Source: JBGUVL01 sp964370395
GTDB lineage: Bacteria; Bacillota_I; Bacilli_A; Erysipelotrichales; Erysipelotrichaceae
NCBI GenBank assembly: GCA_964370395.1
Contig: CAYJIZ010000021.1
Location: forward strand, 1-41,209
DNA: 41,209 nucleotides
Reading direction: 5' to 3'
The translations under genes were made by a program, and so were the position numbers. Numbering within the stretch: the first letter of the stretch is position 1; every line of letters begins with the position of its first letter. The notes under the pieces are model-generated. The model saw only the letters and a program-made list of their open reading frames with translations. It did not search any database and was not told the DNA's origin. Positions 24,048-33,600 of this stretch are shown piece after piece.

Positions 24048-25298
24048 TTAAGCAAAGTGAGAAAGTAATACTTGCTCTGCTTCTTTGCTCCATAAATTAT
24101 TATTTTTCTTACAAATAGCATATAACTTCGCAAATAGCTCATCCTCTTTTGCTCGTTCTTCAAAATCTTCAATTGCTGTCAATGGCATTTCAATTTGTGT
24201 ATAAATCAATTTCTTCCCACCAGGAATATCTGGCAAGTTTTTGGTTGTTTCCACAACACTGTCCAATCCACCGATATGCGTAATCATCACAGCAGGATTA
24301 ATTTTTCCTTCTGCTGCTTTTGAAATTGCTTCTTTCATATCATCGATGGTTCCCCCTGTTGATCCTAGCACTTTACTTCTTGAATAGTGGGAATCATACA
24401 AGTTAATTTCAGCGGAGAAGTGAGGATCCGTAGGTCCTGCAAATAAGTTCATACAACCATCGTAAGCCATAATCTTATTTCCTAATTCACAAACCGCTTT
24501 ATTGGGAATGTACACAAAGACATCATCGTAACCTTTGCCATCTGTGAAAGCCATCAATTCCTTAATTGAATCTTCCATTTTTGCTGTATTCGCATAAATT
24601 AATTCAATATTATGTTTTTTTGCTTCTTCAGGTGAAATCACTTCTTTCGCACGTTCGATACGCTCTTCACTAATTTCTGTAACGACCAAACGTTTTGGTT
24701 TGTTTTCATACGTTAATGCATAACTAATCGCACCTAATCCCATCGGTCCACATCCACCTAAGATAATAATGTTCCCACCTGTTTTTGTTCCCATCACATG
24801 TTCATAGCTTCCCGCTACAGTATGGTAATTGGTATGGTATCCACTAATGACACAACACATCGGTTCTGCTACTGATGCGTCAAAGTAACTATCTCCTTCA
24901 AATGTCCAAACACAATCCGCTTCTAAAATATCATTAGGGAAAATACAATACGTCGCATCTCCTCCACACCACTTGTAGGAATAACCTGGTGATTCCATTT
25001 GTCCTGGAATCGCTGGTTGTTGCGCAAACTTTTGCCCAACTTTAAATTTGTGTTGCCACTTTTTCCCTACTTCCACAATGTCACCGGCAAACTCATGCCC
25101 GATAATAATTGGATTATCGTACACATCATTTGGTACACGTTTGTGATTTGCTCCTTGTTTTACTGTTTTCCATGTCGACATACAAATACTATCCGACACA
25201 ATTTTCACTAATATCTCATCGTCTTTGATCGCTGGTAATTCAAACTCATCCAATCGAATATCATCCACACCGTAAAGACGTACCGCTTTTGCTTTCAT
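24048..25298 (-). CDS. Zinc-binding dehydrogenase, L-sorbose-1-phosphate reductase-like
   Basis: A 416-residue medium-chain alcohol dehydrogenase. The N-terminal catalytic part has IIGHEFAGDIVEVGKKW (about 66-82); the NAD(P)-binding motif is GGCGPMGLG (about 184-192). The length and the SICMSTWKTVKQGA segment match the SorE (sorbose-1-phosphate reductase) branch rather than plain sorbitol dehydrogenase. It is last in the PTS operon, one base after the kinase gene. It should interconvert an alditol or ketose phosphate made by the PTS; the exact sugar cannot be read from sequence. Confidence 0.75.
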   Translation of the reverse strand: MKAKAVRLYGVDDIRLDEFELPAIKDDEILVKIVSDSICMSTWKTVKQGANHKRVPNDVYDNPIIIGHEFAGDIVEVGKKWQHKFKVGQKFAQQPAIPGQMESPGYSYKWCGGDATYCIFPNDILEADCVWTFEGDSYFDASVAEPMCCVISGYHTNYHTVAGSYEHVMGTKTGGNIIILGGCGPMGLGAISYALTYENKPKRLVVTEISEERIERAKEVISPEEAKKHNIELIYANTAKMEDSIKELMAFTDGKGYDDVFVYIPNKAVCELGNKIMAYDGCMNLFAGPTDPHFSAEINLYDSHYSRSKVLGSTGGTIDDMKEAISKAAEGKINPAVMITHIGGLDSVVETTKNLPDIPGGKKLIYTQIEMPLTAIEDFEERAKEDELFAKLYAICKKNNNLWSKEAEQVLLSHFA

Positions 25299-26237
25299 CT
25301 AACATTCCTCTACTTTCTTGATTGTGACTTGTTGCATTAATTGTTGCACTCGTGGTAACGATGCAGGTTGGGTTCCTTTGCTTTCACAAGCGCCTGCACT
25401 TGTAGCTACAGCAAGGGTTACCATCTCTTCAAATACTAGTTGCTTGTCCATCGCATACGCCAAAGCAGCCACCATGGCATCCCCAGCACCAACACTTGAT
25501 TGGGCATTGATAGTCAACCCTCCAACGCGTACACTATGCTGTGCATCGACAAACATCGCACCCTCTTTTCCCATTGAAACAACAACCAAATCCATTCCTT
25601 TGTTTAATAATTGTTTTGCATACGAAGCCACTTTTTCATCACTTATGGTTTCACTCACATCGAAATACTTACATAATTCATATTTATTCGGTTTGATTAC
25701 ATTAGGATTTTCTTTGATTCCTAATTCAAACAATTCTCCATCCGCATCCAAAATAACCTTTACACCCTTCGCTTTTAATTGCTTACAAAGCGTTGCATAA
25801 ATGCTTTTTGCCACTCCTTGTGGAACACTTCCTGATAACACGACAATGTCATCTACTTGCGCCAAAGAAAGTACTTTCGCGCATAACATATCGCATTTTT
25901 CTTCACTGATTAACGGTCCTACTTCATTCAATTCCGTCAATTCTTTTTCTTTGTCTACTACTTTTAAATTAACACGTGTTTCACCATCGACATACACCAT
26001 ATCGTTTTCAATGGCTAAACTCGTTAAACAATTTTGAATGTACGCTCCATTGCTTCCTGCAAGAAAGCCACTCGCAATACTCACACCACCTAATTGTGCT
26101 ATCGTCTTCGATACATTAATCCCTTTTCCTCCAGGAGTACTGTTTACCTTTTCTAATCGATTCAAGCCACCTACATTAAGTTGATCAACATACGATGTCT
26201 TATCAATGGCAGGATTCATCGTGATCGTAATAATCAT
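25299..26237 (-). CDS. 1-phosphofructokinase family sugar-phosphate kinase
   Basis: A 312-residue PfkB-family kinase of the FruK/LacC group: TMNPAIDKTSYV at the start, NSTPGGKGINVSKTIAQLGG (about 32-51) for substrate binding, and SSVGAGDAMVAAL (about 248-260) with the catalytic Asp. It phosphorylates a ketose monophosphate to a bisphosphate, such as fructose 1-phosphate or tagatose 6-phosphate. It overlaps the IIBA gene by one base and abuts the dehydrogenase, so the three are translated together. No aldolase is in the operon. Confidence 0.85.
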   Translation of the reverse strand: MIITITMNPAIDKTSYVDQLNVGGLNRLEKVNSTPGGKGINVSKTIAQLGGVSIASGFLAGSNGAYIQNCLTSLAIENDMVYVDGETRVNLKVVDKEKELTELNEVGPLISEEKCDMLCAKVLSLAQVDDIVVLSGSVPQGVAKSIYATLCKQLKAKGVKVILDADGELFELGIKENPNVIKPNKYELCKYFDVSETISDEKVASYAKQLLNKGMDLVVVSMGKEGAMFVDAQHSVRVGGLTINAQSSVGAGDAMVAALAYAMDKQLVFEEMVTLAVATSAGACESKGTQPASLPRVQQLMQQVTIKKVEEC

Positions 26238-26944
26238 TATGCATCCTCCTTCGTTAACACCTCATGAATAAAATCAATATCATTACTTGTAACGATTTGT
26301 TCCACTACTTCCATCTCACATAACTTACAAGCGATATTCGCTAAGATTTCCATGTGATCATCATTTTTGGCAGCAATACCAATGACTATTTTCGCAATTT
26401 CGCCATTCCATTCAATCCCATCTGGATAAATCATTACCGCTAATCCCGTTTGCTTTACATATTGTTTCACTTCGTATTCCCCATGTGGAATCGCAATGTG
26501 ATTACCAATATAAGTTGTTAGGGCATGGTCTCTTTGCAACATCCCTGCAATGTATGGTTCTTCGATGTAATCGCAATCCAATAACATCTTTCCAATCGCC
26601 TCAATGGCTTCATCACTCGTACAGCTTTCACAGTTTAAGAGTATCGATTGTTTTTTTAATATCGTATTTTTCTTGTCTTCCATTTTTATTCCCTCCACGA
26701 TTTCTGCGTATCGTTTCATATCGCTAAATGAAGATATCGTATAAATCTTACAATTATTTCTTTGAATATCTTTTTTTAATTGTTCGTGTGTTACGATAAT
26801 ATCCACGTTTTCAGGTATGTCTGAAATCGCACAATTTTTCACAACACAATCAAGTTTTTCTTGTTGGCATTGCTTTTTCAATAGCGAAGCCCCCAATGCA
26901 CTTGATCCCATTCCTCCAGTACAGACAAAGTAAATTTTTTTCAT
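26237..26944 (-). CDS. PTS IIBA protein, mannitol/fructose type
   Basis: A 235-residue cytoplasmic fusion. Residues 1-85 are a IIB domain of the mannitol type with the phosphocysteine Cys8 in FVCTGGMGSSALGAS. Residues about 92-235 are a fructose/mannitol-type IIA with the phosphohistidine His154 in IAIPHGEYE. Mannitol operons usually encode IIA alone here (MtlF). Because the permease gene at 29043 also carries an intact IIB, this operon has two IIB domains. The extra one may be redundant, regulatory or specific to the MtlR-like activator. Confidence 0.85.
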   Translation of the reverse strand: MKKIYFVCTGGMGSSALGASLLKKQCQQEKLDCVVKNCAISDIPENVDIIVTHEQLKKDIQRNNCKIYTISSFSDMKRYAEIVEGIKMEDKKNTILKKQSILLNCESCTSDEAIEAIGKMLLDCDYIEEPYIAGMLQRDHALTTYIGNHIAIPHGEYEVKQYVKQTGLAVMIYPDGIEWNGEIAKIVIGIAAKNDDHMEILANIACKLCEMEVVEQIVTSNDIDFIHEVLTKEDA

Positions 26945-26945
26945 C

Positions 26946-29024
26946 TTACTTCCCTCTACTTTCTTTCATCAAACCAAATAAGAAATCTTTCATAATCGCT
27001 TCTAGGGCAAAATGAATTGTCTTCTCATCCCCATCTTTAAAAGCAAGATACAAATTCTCATTTTCTAATACACTTTGGTTTATATAACTCATCATCTCTT
27101 TTTGTAGACTCGTGCTTTGCTTTGGCATAAACATCGCAATCACAAAATGCAAATCAGCCAATTCTTGTGTAAAGCCTCCTTCGCTTTTCAACAATACGAA
27201 TTCACATGTACTTATGCACTCTAAATTCGCATGAAAGATCGCAAAGTGAAAGCTTGGATACACGCAAGAACATTGTTTTTCACGTGTTAATAACGCTTCA
27301 TAAATAGTCGATTCATCCTCTTCCGTACAAGCGAAATAGCTTGCAATGGTATGCAACATCGCATCCTTGCTGATGGATGATTCACACATAATCAATTTGA
27401 ACTTCTCCAACAAAGTGAACACATCATCACTAATCGATGATAGCGGTAAGCTAGCTTGTTCGTTAGTTGGATACACTACCACTTTTTTACGCAAACGCTC
27501 GATCGCTGTTTTGATCATTTTCACATCCTCGATATCCAATAATGGATTCACGACGATTGTTGTTTGTTGCACATTGATCTCAAACGTAGAAATGAACAAT
27601 TCACAGTTGGTTGCATTGCGTTTTGCTTCTTCTACACTAAACGTTTGTAACTCTACATTATTGTCGACAATTTTACGAATACGCGCCAACAACAAGGCAC
27701 TCACACCAATTCCACTGGAACATACGATTCCCACTTTGATTGCTCGCATTTGATAAAGAGCACGATTGGCTCTTTCAATCGCTGCTCCAAAGTGCATGGC
27801 GATAAAACCAATTTCATCTTCTGGAATGGATGTTTCTTGTATTACAAGTGCTTGTTCACACGCTTTTTTCGTATAATAAAACACTTCTTCATAATCCTTT
27901 TTAATTTGCGTAAGCAAAGGATTGTAGATATTCATATGGTATTGCATACGCACAAGCGCAGGTTTTAAATGCACAAGTAAACCTTGGTACAACTCATCAT
28001 CCAAATACAGATGATAAGGAAGCTGTTCATCAAAGAATGCGACCATCTGATTCACAATCTTTTGTAACTCTTCTTCTTTTACGATACTTACCATCGTTTC
28101 TTCATGAATCGCATTTAATTTCGCTCCTTGAATATGCATTGCGATAAAAGCAATCTCCGCTTCTGGAATACGAATATCAAACTCTTTTTCAATATAAGTA
28201 GCCATCACTTTGGCTTGTTCAAAACTTTGTGTCTGTTTCATCATCGTGATGATTTCATCATTCTCTTCCATGCTTTCCGCTTGTAAGGTACGCTCAATCA
28301 TAATCGTCAAATGAATAATCAAACCGATGTACGAACTTTGTGCATACTTATCCAAACCTAATTCATGGTGATGTTCATCAAACACATACAAGACACGCTT
28401 TAAAATATTTTGATTCAACAGTTTCATAATGCCATCTTGGTCATTTAGAAACACTTTTTCTAATAAATACAGCGCATCTTGGGGATTAATTTTTTCATAG
28501 CCCTCATTTTCTTGAATGGACTTAGAAATGATACGCATTAGCGCACGGCGATAATCACTCTCTTTTCCTTGTAAGGAAATACCCAAACCTGGTCTTCTTA
28601 CAATCGTTAAGTGAAACTTCGCAAACCAATGTTCAATTTCATCCAAATCATTCGATATCGTTGACTCCGATACTTGAAATTGGTTTGCGTAGTAATACAA
28701 CTTCTGAATATCTTTCTCTCTCAGTATTTCAAATATTAAGAGATTTCTTCTTTCTTCTTTGTTTACATAGTCCACTTTATGGACATTCAAATCATTCGCA
28801 AGCACTTGTTTTTGTGCTACCTCACCTTCAATGCATATTCCCTTTTTTGACTTTGAATTCAAGTGTAAAGAATACGATTGCAAATACAGTGGTGCATCAC
28901 TCAACTCACGAAAGATTGTTCTGCGACTAATTTGAAGTTTATTCGCTAGTTCATCAACCGTAACAAAACCATCACTAAGCAAACAGATTTGTAGGATCCT
29001 TTTTAATCTTGATGAAATAATCAT
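26946..29024 (-). CDS. MtlR-like PRD transcriptional activator
   Basis: A 692-residue BglG-type activator with DNA-binding, not RNA-binding, N terminus. Domains: HTH_11 (about 1-60), a second Mga-like HTH (about 88-150), PRD1 (about 180-310, His238 and His297), PRD2 (about 320-425, His352 and His411), a IIB-Gat-like domain with Cys435 (GIVCSSGIGVSALL), and a IIA-like domain (about 540-690) with His593 or His598. Phosphorylation by HPr and PTS enzymes at these sites would set activity. It lies between the permease and IIBA genes, the MtlR position. A perfect inverted repeat before the operon (30501-30526) is its likely site. Confidence 0.9.
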   Translation of the reverse strand: MIISSRLKRILQICLLSDGFVTVDELANKLQISRRTIFRELSDAPLYLQSYSLHLNSKSKKGICIEGEVAQKQVLANDLNVHKVDYVNKEERRNLLIFEILREKDIQKLYYYANQFQVSESTISNDLDEIEHWFAKFHLTIVRRPGLGISLQGKESDYRRALMRIISKSIQENEGYEKINPQDALYLLEKVFLNDQDGIMKLLNQNILKRVLYVFDEHHHELGLDKYAQSSYIGLIIHLTIMIERTLQAESMEENDEIITMMKQTQSFEQAKVMATYIEKEFDIRIPEAEIAFIAMHIQGAKLNAIHEETMVSIVKEEELQKIVNQMVAFFDEQLPYHLYLDDELYQGLLVHLKPALVRMQYHMNIYNPLLTQIKKDYEEVFYYTKKACEQALVIQETSIPEDEIGFIAMHFGAAIERANRALYQMRAIKVGIVCSSGIGVSALLLARIRKIVDNNVELQTFSVEEAKRNATNCELFISTFEINVQQTTIVVNPLLDIEDVKMIKTAIERLRKKVVVYPTNEQASLPLSSISDDVFTLLEKFKLIMCESSISKDAMLHTIASYFACTEEDESTIYEALLTREKQCSCVYPSFHFAIFHANLECISTCEFVLLKSEGGFTQELADLHFVIAMFMPKQSTSLQKEMMSYINQSVLENENLYLAFKDGDEKTIHFALEAIMKDFLFGLMKESRGK

Positions 29025-29042
29025 AATAAACTTCCTTTCTTG

Positions 29043-30410
29043 TTAGCGCATTTTACTTATTTCTTCCACAATGTCATCAAACTCTTTTCCACCCATGAAA
29101 TTCGTAATAGGGAAGACAATCGCATTAGGACGTGTACTACGCACACGCTCTGCAAGCGAATTATGTGTAATGATCACTTGTGCATCTTCTGGTATTTCTT
29201 CAATCGCATAATGGTGTACTTTGTAGTCCATTCCTGCATTGTTTAATTTCTTTGTCATATTTGCTGCACCCATGGCACTCGAACCCATTCCCGCATCGCA
29301 TGCGAAGACAATTGTTGTTAGTGCACCTTGAAGTGCTTTGTTTCCTTTGCTTTCTTGTTTCATGCTATCCATTTTACTTTGTGCTTCTTCTAAGTCAGCA
29401 TCTCCTTTTTTGCTTGCTTTCAAGATGATGGAAGCCACTAAGAAAGCAACCACACTGGATACCACAATACTTAAAATAACACCTAGATAACTTCCTTTTT
29501 CACACATTGCTAAAATGGCGAAGATACTTCCTGGTGACGCTGGAGCAACCAGTCCTGAGTTAAATAACACGTTGACTAATACCCCACTAGCTCCCCCTAA
29601 AATAACCGAAATAATTAATAATGGATTCATTAAAATATAAGGGAAATAAATTTCGTGAATTCCTCCAAAGAAGTGAATGATTACCGCTCCTGGAGCACTT
29701 TGCTTCGCATTTCCTTTTCCAAAGAAACAATATGCTAATAATAACCCTAACCCTGGACCTGGATTCGCTTCAATTAAGAAGAAAATTGATTTCCCTGCCT
29801 CTGCCACTTGTTCGATTCCTAGTGGAGAGAAAATTCCATGGTTAATCGCATTGTTTAAAAATAATACTTTTGCTGGTTCTACGAAAATTGACGTTAATGG
29901 TAATAAGTTATTTTCTACTAATAGATTTACTGCACTTCCCATAAAATCATTGATTGCCAAACAGATTGGGTTGATTGCCAAACAACCAAAACAAGCCAAT
30001 GCTGCCCCTAAAATCCCAGCTGAGAAGTTATTTACTAACATCTCAAATCCACTTGGAATCATATCTTCTAAATACCCATCTACTTTTTTAATCAAATATC
30101 CACCTAGTGGTCCAGCTGCCATTGCCCCAATAAACATTGGTACACTTGCTCCTGCTAATACCCCTATCGTAGCCGCAGCCCCAACAACACCACCGCGTTG
30201 TTTGTACACCATGCTACCTCCTGTGTACCCAATTAAGATTGGCAACAAGAATTTGTTCATCGGATCGACGATTTGTGCTAGTGTTTCATTTGGTAACCAC
30301 CCCGTTGAAATAAACAAAGCGGTAATAAATCCCCACGCAATGAATACACTAATATTTGGCATTACCATTCCACTTAAGGAACGACCTAGCCTTTGAACTG
30401 CTTCTTTCAT
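29043..30410 (-). CDS. PTS mannitol-type IICB permease
   Basis: A 455-residue permease. Residues about 1-345 form the mannitol-type IIC membrane domain (LSGMVMPNISVFIAWGF at the N terminus, INHGIFSPLG, and GGIHEIYFPYIL in the substrate-binding part, about 245-256). Residues about 365-455 are a IIB domain with Cys371 in VFACDAGMGSSAMGA. It resembles MtlA of Gram-positive bacteria, whose IIA is a separate protein. Mannitol itself is doubtful because the operon has no MtlD and instead has a SorE-like dehydrogenase and a FruK-like kinase. The start follows AAAGGAAGGTG. Confidence 0.87.
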   Translation of the reverse strand: MKEAVQRLGRSLSGMVMPNISVFIAWGFITALFISTGWLPNETLAQIVDPMNKFLLPILIGYTGGSMVYKQRGGVVGAAATIGVLAGASVPMFIGAMAAGPLGGYLIKKVDGYLEDMIPSGFEMLVNNFSAGILGAALACFGCLAINPICLAINDFMGSAVNLLVENNLLPLTSIFVEPAKVLFLNNAINHGIFSPLGIEQVAEAGKSIFFLIEANPGPGLGLLLAYCFFGKGNAKQSAPGAVIIHFFGGIHEIYFPYILMNPLLIISVILGGASGVLVNVLFNSGLVAPASPGSIFAILAMCEKGSYLGVILSIVVSSVVAFLVASIILKASKKGDADLEEAQSKMDSMKQESKGNKALQGALTTIVFACDAGMGSSAMGAANMTKKLNNAGMDYKVHHYAIEEIPEDAQVIITHNSLAERVRSTRPNAIVFPITNFMGGKEFDDIVEEISKMR

Positions 30411-30456
30411 CTTTTACACCTTCCTTTTCATGTAACGAGTTCTTATCTCTACTCAC

Positions 30457-30485
30457 AGTATAAAGGGTAACAACACGATCCTCAA
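30457..30485 (-). promoter_or_regulatory. Promoter of the mannitol-type PTS operon
   Basis: On the minus strand, TTGAGG (30480-30485), a 17-bp spacer and TATACT (30457-30462), giving a leader of about 40 nt. Confidence 0.6.
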
Positions 30486-30500
30486 TAAAATGAAAATTAG

Positions 30501-30526
30501 TTTTGGCAAGTCGAATAATGCCAAAA
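30501..30526. promoter_or_regulatory. Candidate MtlR-type activator site
   Basis: TTTTGGCA (30501-30508) and TGCCAAAA (30519-30526) form a perfect inverted repeat with a 10-bp spacer. It ends about 15 bp upstream of the -35, the usual place for an activator such as the MtlR-like protein of this operon. Confidence 0.6.
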
Positions 30527-30603
30527 TTCAATAGTTCTTTGTTATCTTTATTTTAAAGCATTTTTATAGGTAATCATAGTATAAAATACGAAGATAGGTA
30601 CAC

Positions 30604-30637
30604 AAAAAAAGATGTTATGACAAATTCATAACATCTT
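30604..30637 (-). terminator. Terminator of the Ig-repeat surface protein gene
   Basis: AAGATGTTATGA (30609-30620) pairs with TCATAACATCTT (30626-30637), followed on the minus strand by a T run. Confidence 0.88.
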
Positions 30638-30644
30638 CTTATCC

Positions 30645-33600
30645 TTATTTATTACGCTTTGCTTGTTGCGAAACAACATAACGCAACACAACTAGTAAAC
30701 CAACAAGTCCCATTAACCAATACACACTAACTTGGGTAGAGTCAGAAGTATCGACACTTGTATGAGTTGCTTTCGTACTCACTTTGTTTGTCGTTGTTGT
30801 ATTTCCTTTTTCATCCAATACACGAATCGCAAAGTGTAGTGTATAGCCATCAAAGCTAACACTTACTTCTTGGTCAGTTGGATGCAATACACTCTTATCG
30901 AACACAAACAAATCTTCACTATAAGGCAAATCTACACTAGTTCCATTCAAATAATTCACTCGAATGACAAGACCACTAGGATCAAAGTTTTCATTCGCAT
31001 AATACGTTGTTTTATTTGGCAACGCTTTTATACTCACACTAGTAATGCTATTTTTTACCACACTAATCGGTACGTTAACTGTCGCAGATTTATACGTAAT
31101 GGTAACTTGTGAATCCGCTACTTGTAAGACATCTTTATCAAAGGAGAAGTCATTCATCGCAAATCCCATTACAGAGCGAACACGTGAATCCATTGGTGAT
31201 GCAAACAAAGAAGGGGTATCGTAAGCAACTTCTTCTTTGGTACCATTCGCATGGTATACATGCAATTCTAATCCACTTGGATCAAAGTGATCACCTTCAA
31301 TATAACGTAATTTCTTCGGTGTTGTTTTCACTTCTATTTTCGTAATGTTATCTTCTTTTACTTCAATAGGAATACTAATTTGTTTTGCTTTGTATGTTAG
31401 CATTACCCCTGTGTCATCCACGCTGACAAAATCCTTATCAAAAGCAAAGGTAGACGCATCGTAATTCACAATTTCATTTGTTCCATTTAAGTAATCCACT
31501 TCTAATGCCAATCCAGTTGGATCAAAGTGTTCTCCATGGTAATACTTCACCTTACTAGGCATCGTATGTACTTTCACACTACTCACTTCATTGGCTTGGA
31601 CACGCACTGGAATGTGCACTTGTTGTCCTTCGTACACCAATACGACTTCGTCGTCTTTCATTTCTAATACATCTTTATCAAAATGAAAGATAGTAGGATT
31701 GTATGCTACATCTTCATACCCTACTTCATATTGTACACGAAGCATTAATCCATCGGCTGCAAAGCGCATTCCTTCAATGTAATCTTGTTTGGTTGGCATA
31801 TGTAAGATTTGTACAGAAACAACATCATTTTTTTCAACTGAAATCGCAATCGGTGTATACAACCCATTATAACTAACGTTCACTTCCGCATCACCAGAAC
31901 GAAGCACATAGCGATCAAAGAAGAAAGTATTCGCATCATACACCACATCTTCGCTTCTTCCACTTAAGTAATGTACGCTCAACACTAGTCCACTTGGATC
32001 AAAGGTTTCACTCGCGATATAGTTTATCTTAGTGGGTGCTGTTTTCACACTTAAACTTGTCGCAACATCTTTATTCACTTGAATCGGTATATTTGTATGT
32101 TGGCTTTCATATGTCACATCTACACTTGTATCTGTATCGCTTAACTGATCTTTATCAAATACAAACGTTGCTGGATTATATGGTACTTGTTCACTTCTGC
32201 CACTTAAATATTGTACGTTTAACACTAAGCCTGTTGGATCAAAAGCGGTATTGGCAACGTACATCGTCTTAGTCGGCATACTTTGAATGCTGATTCCACT
32301 CACACTATCACTCGTTACATTTACACCAATTGCTGCAACAAATCCGTTGTATGTCACTTGTACACTTGTATCATTCATTTGTAATACATCTTTATCGAAT
32401 TGAAACAACGTTGGAGAATATACGACATCTTCACTTTGTCCATGTTGGTATTGTAACGAAATTACAAGTCCTGTTGGATCAAAGGAAGTATTCGCAACAT
32501 AAGACGTCTTATTTGGTGCCGTCTTTACGACGATTCCTGTAACTGCATTGCTTGCTACAGTGACTGGAATGGTCGCATGAAAGGTGTCATACGTTACTTC
32601 TACATTGGTATCACTTAAACGCAACAAACTCTTATCAAAAACAAAAGTGGAAGCATTGTACGCTACTTCTTCCTCTTTCCCACTTAAATATTGAACAGCG
32701 ATGACTAACCCACTTGGATTAAACGTATCGTTTTCATCGTATGTTATTTTCGTAGGCATACTCTTCACATAAATACCATTAATCTTATCTTCAATTACGT
32801 GAACTGGAATCGAAGCTGTTTTATTTTTATAAGTAACCACAACCGCATTATCACTTGCACTTAATTCATCTTTATCAAACGCAAAGGTTGTCGCATCATA
32901 GGAAACACTTTCGCTTTTCCCACTTAAGTATTCCACATTGATCAATAGACCACTTGGATCAAAATGTTGACTCGCTACATAATCTGTTTTATTTGGATTA
33001 TTTATCACACTAATGTCTTTAATCGCATCGTACGCATAGATGACTTGAGAAGCATTAATGTATTCCACTTGGTTAATCGCATCAAAGAAGTGAACAACAT
33101 AATCACTTGATGAAACATAACTTGTGGAAGGCAACAATTGCGATAAAGTAAACACATACTCTTTTGGATCTAATTGCACATTATGATCAGTATAATACAC
33201 AATTCCTCCACAAGATAAGATATTTGGATTGATGCTTCCTCCACTAAAGGTTGCTTGGGCTATACTTGAACCCATCCTCGCTTCACTAATAAAAGCACCA
33301 TTTAAATCTCCATCGATATTTCCTCCATCGATGGAAAACAAAGAGTTATCAATGACCATCCCATTGGAATGCCCATAAAAAGAACCATTATGTATTTTCG
33401 CATCACCAACGCCAATTAGTTCCAAACCAATCTTTTGTCCATCTTTGCTACCAAATACACCATTATTGATTTCCACACCACTTGCATCTTCAATGTACAT
33501 TCCCCATTTACCTTGTGAAGTGGTATTAAAATGTCCTCCATTGATTGTGATTTGCCCACCTGTATAGATCGTAATTCCATCTTCTACACTAATAAAATTC

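Noticed and set aside
24048..25298. Annotation as mannitol-1-phosphate 5-dehydrogenase
   Set aside because: MtlD is a long-chain dehydrogenase without the zinc-type GHE motif. This protein has the medium-chain zinc pattern and resembles SorE.
29677..30396. Long open frame on the plus strand opposite the IICB permease gene
   Set aside because: It is antisense to a clearly recognised PTS permease, has no ribosome site, and its peptide is a Pro/Asn/Ala-rich mirror of hydrophobic codons. Similar mirror frames at 4208-4735, 22284-22721 and 25318-25800 were dropped for the same reason.
30801..33020. Regularly spaced repeats that might suggest a CRISPR array
   Set aside because: The period is about 245 bp, the repeats are coding and in frame, and they translate to Ig-like domains.
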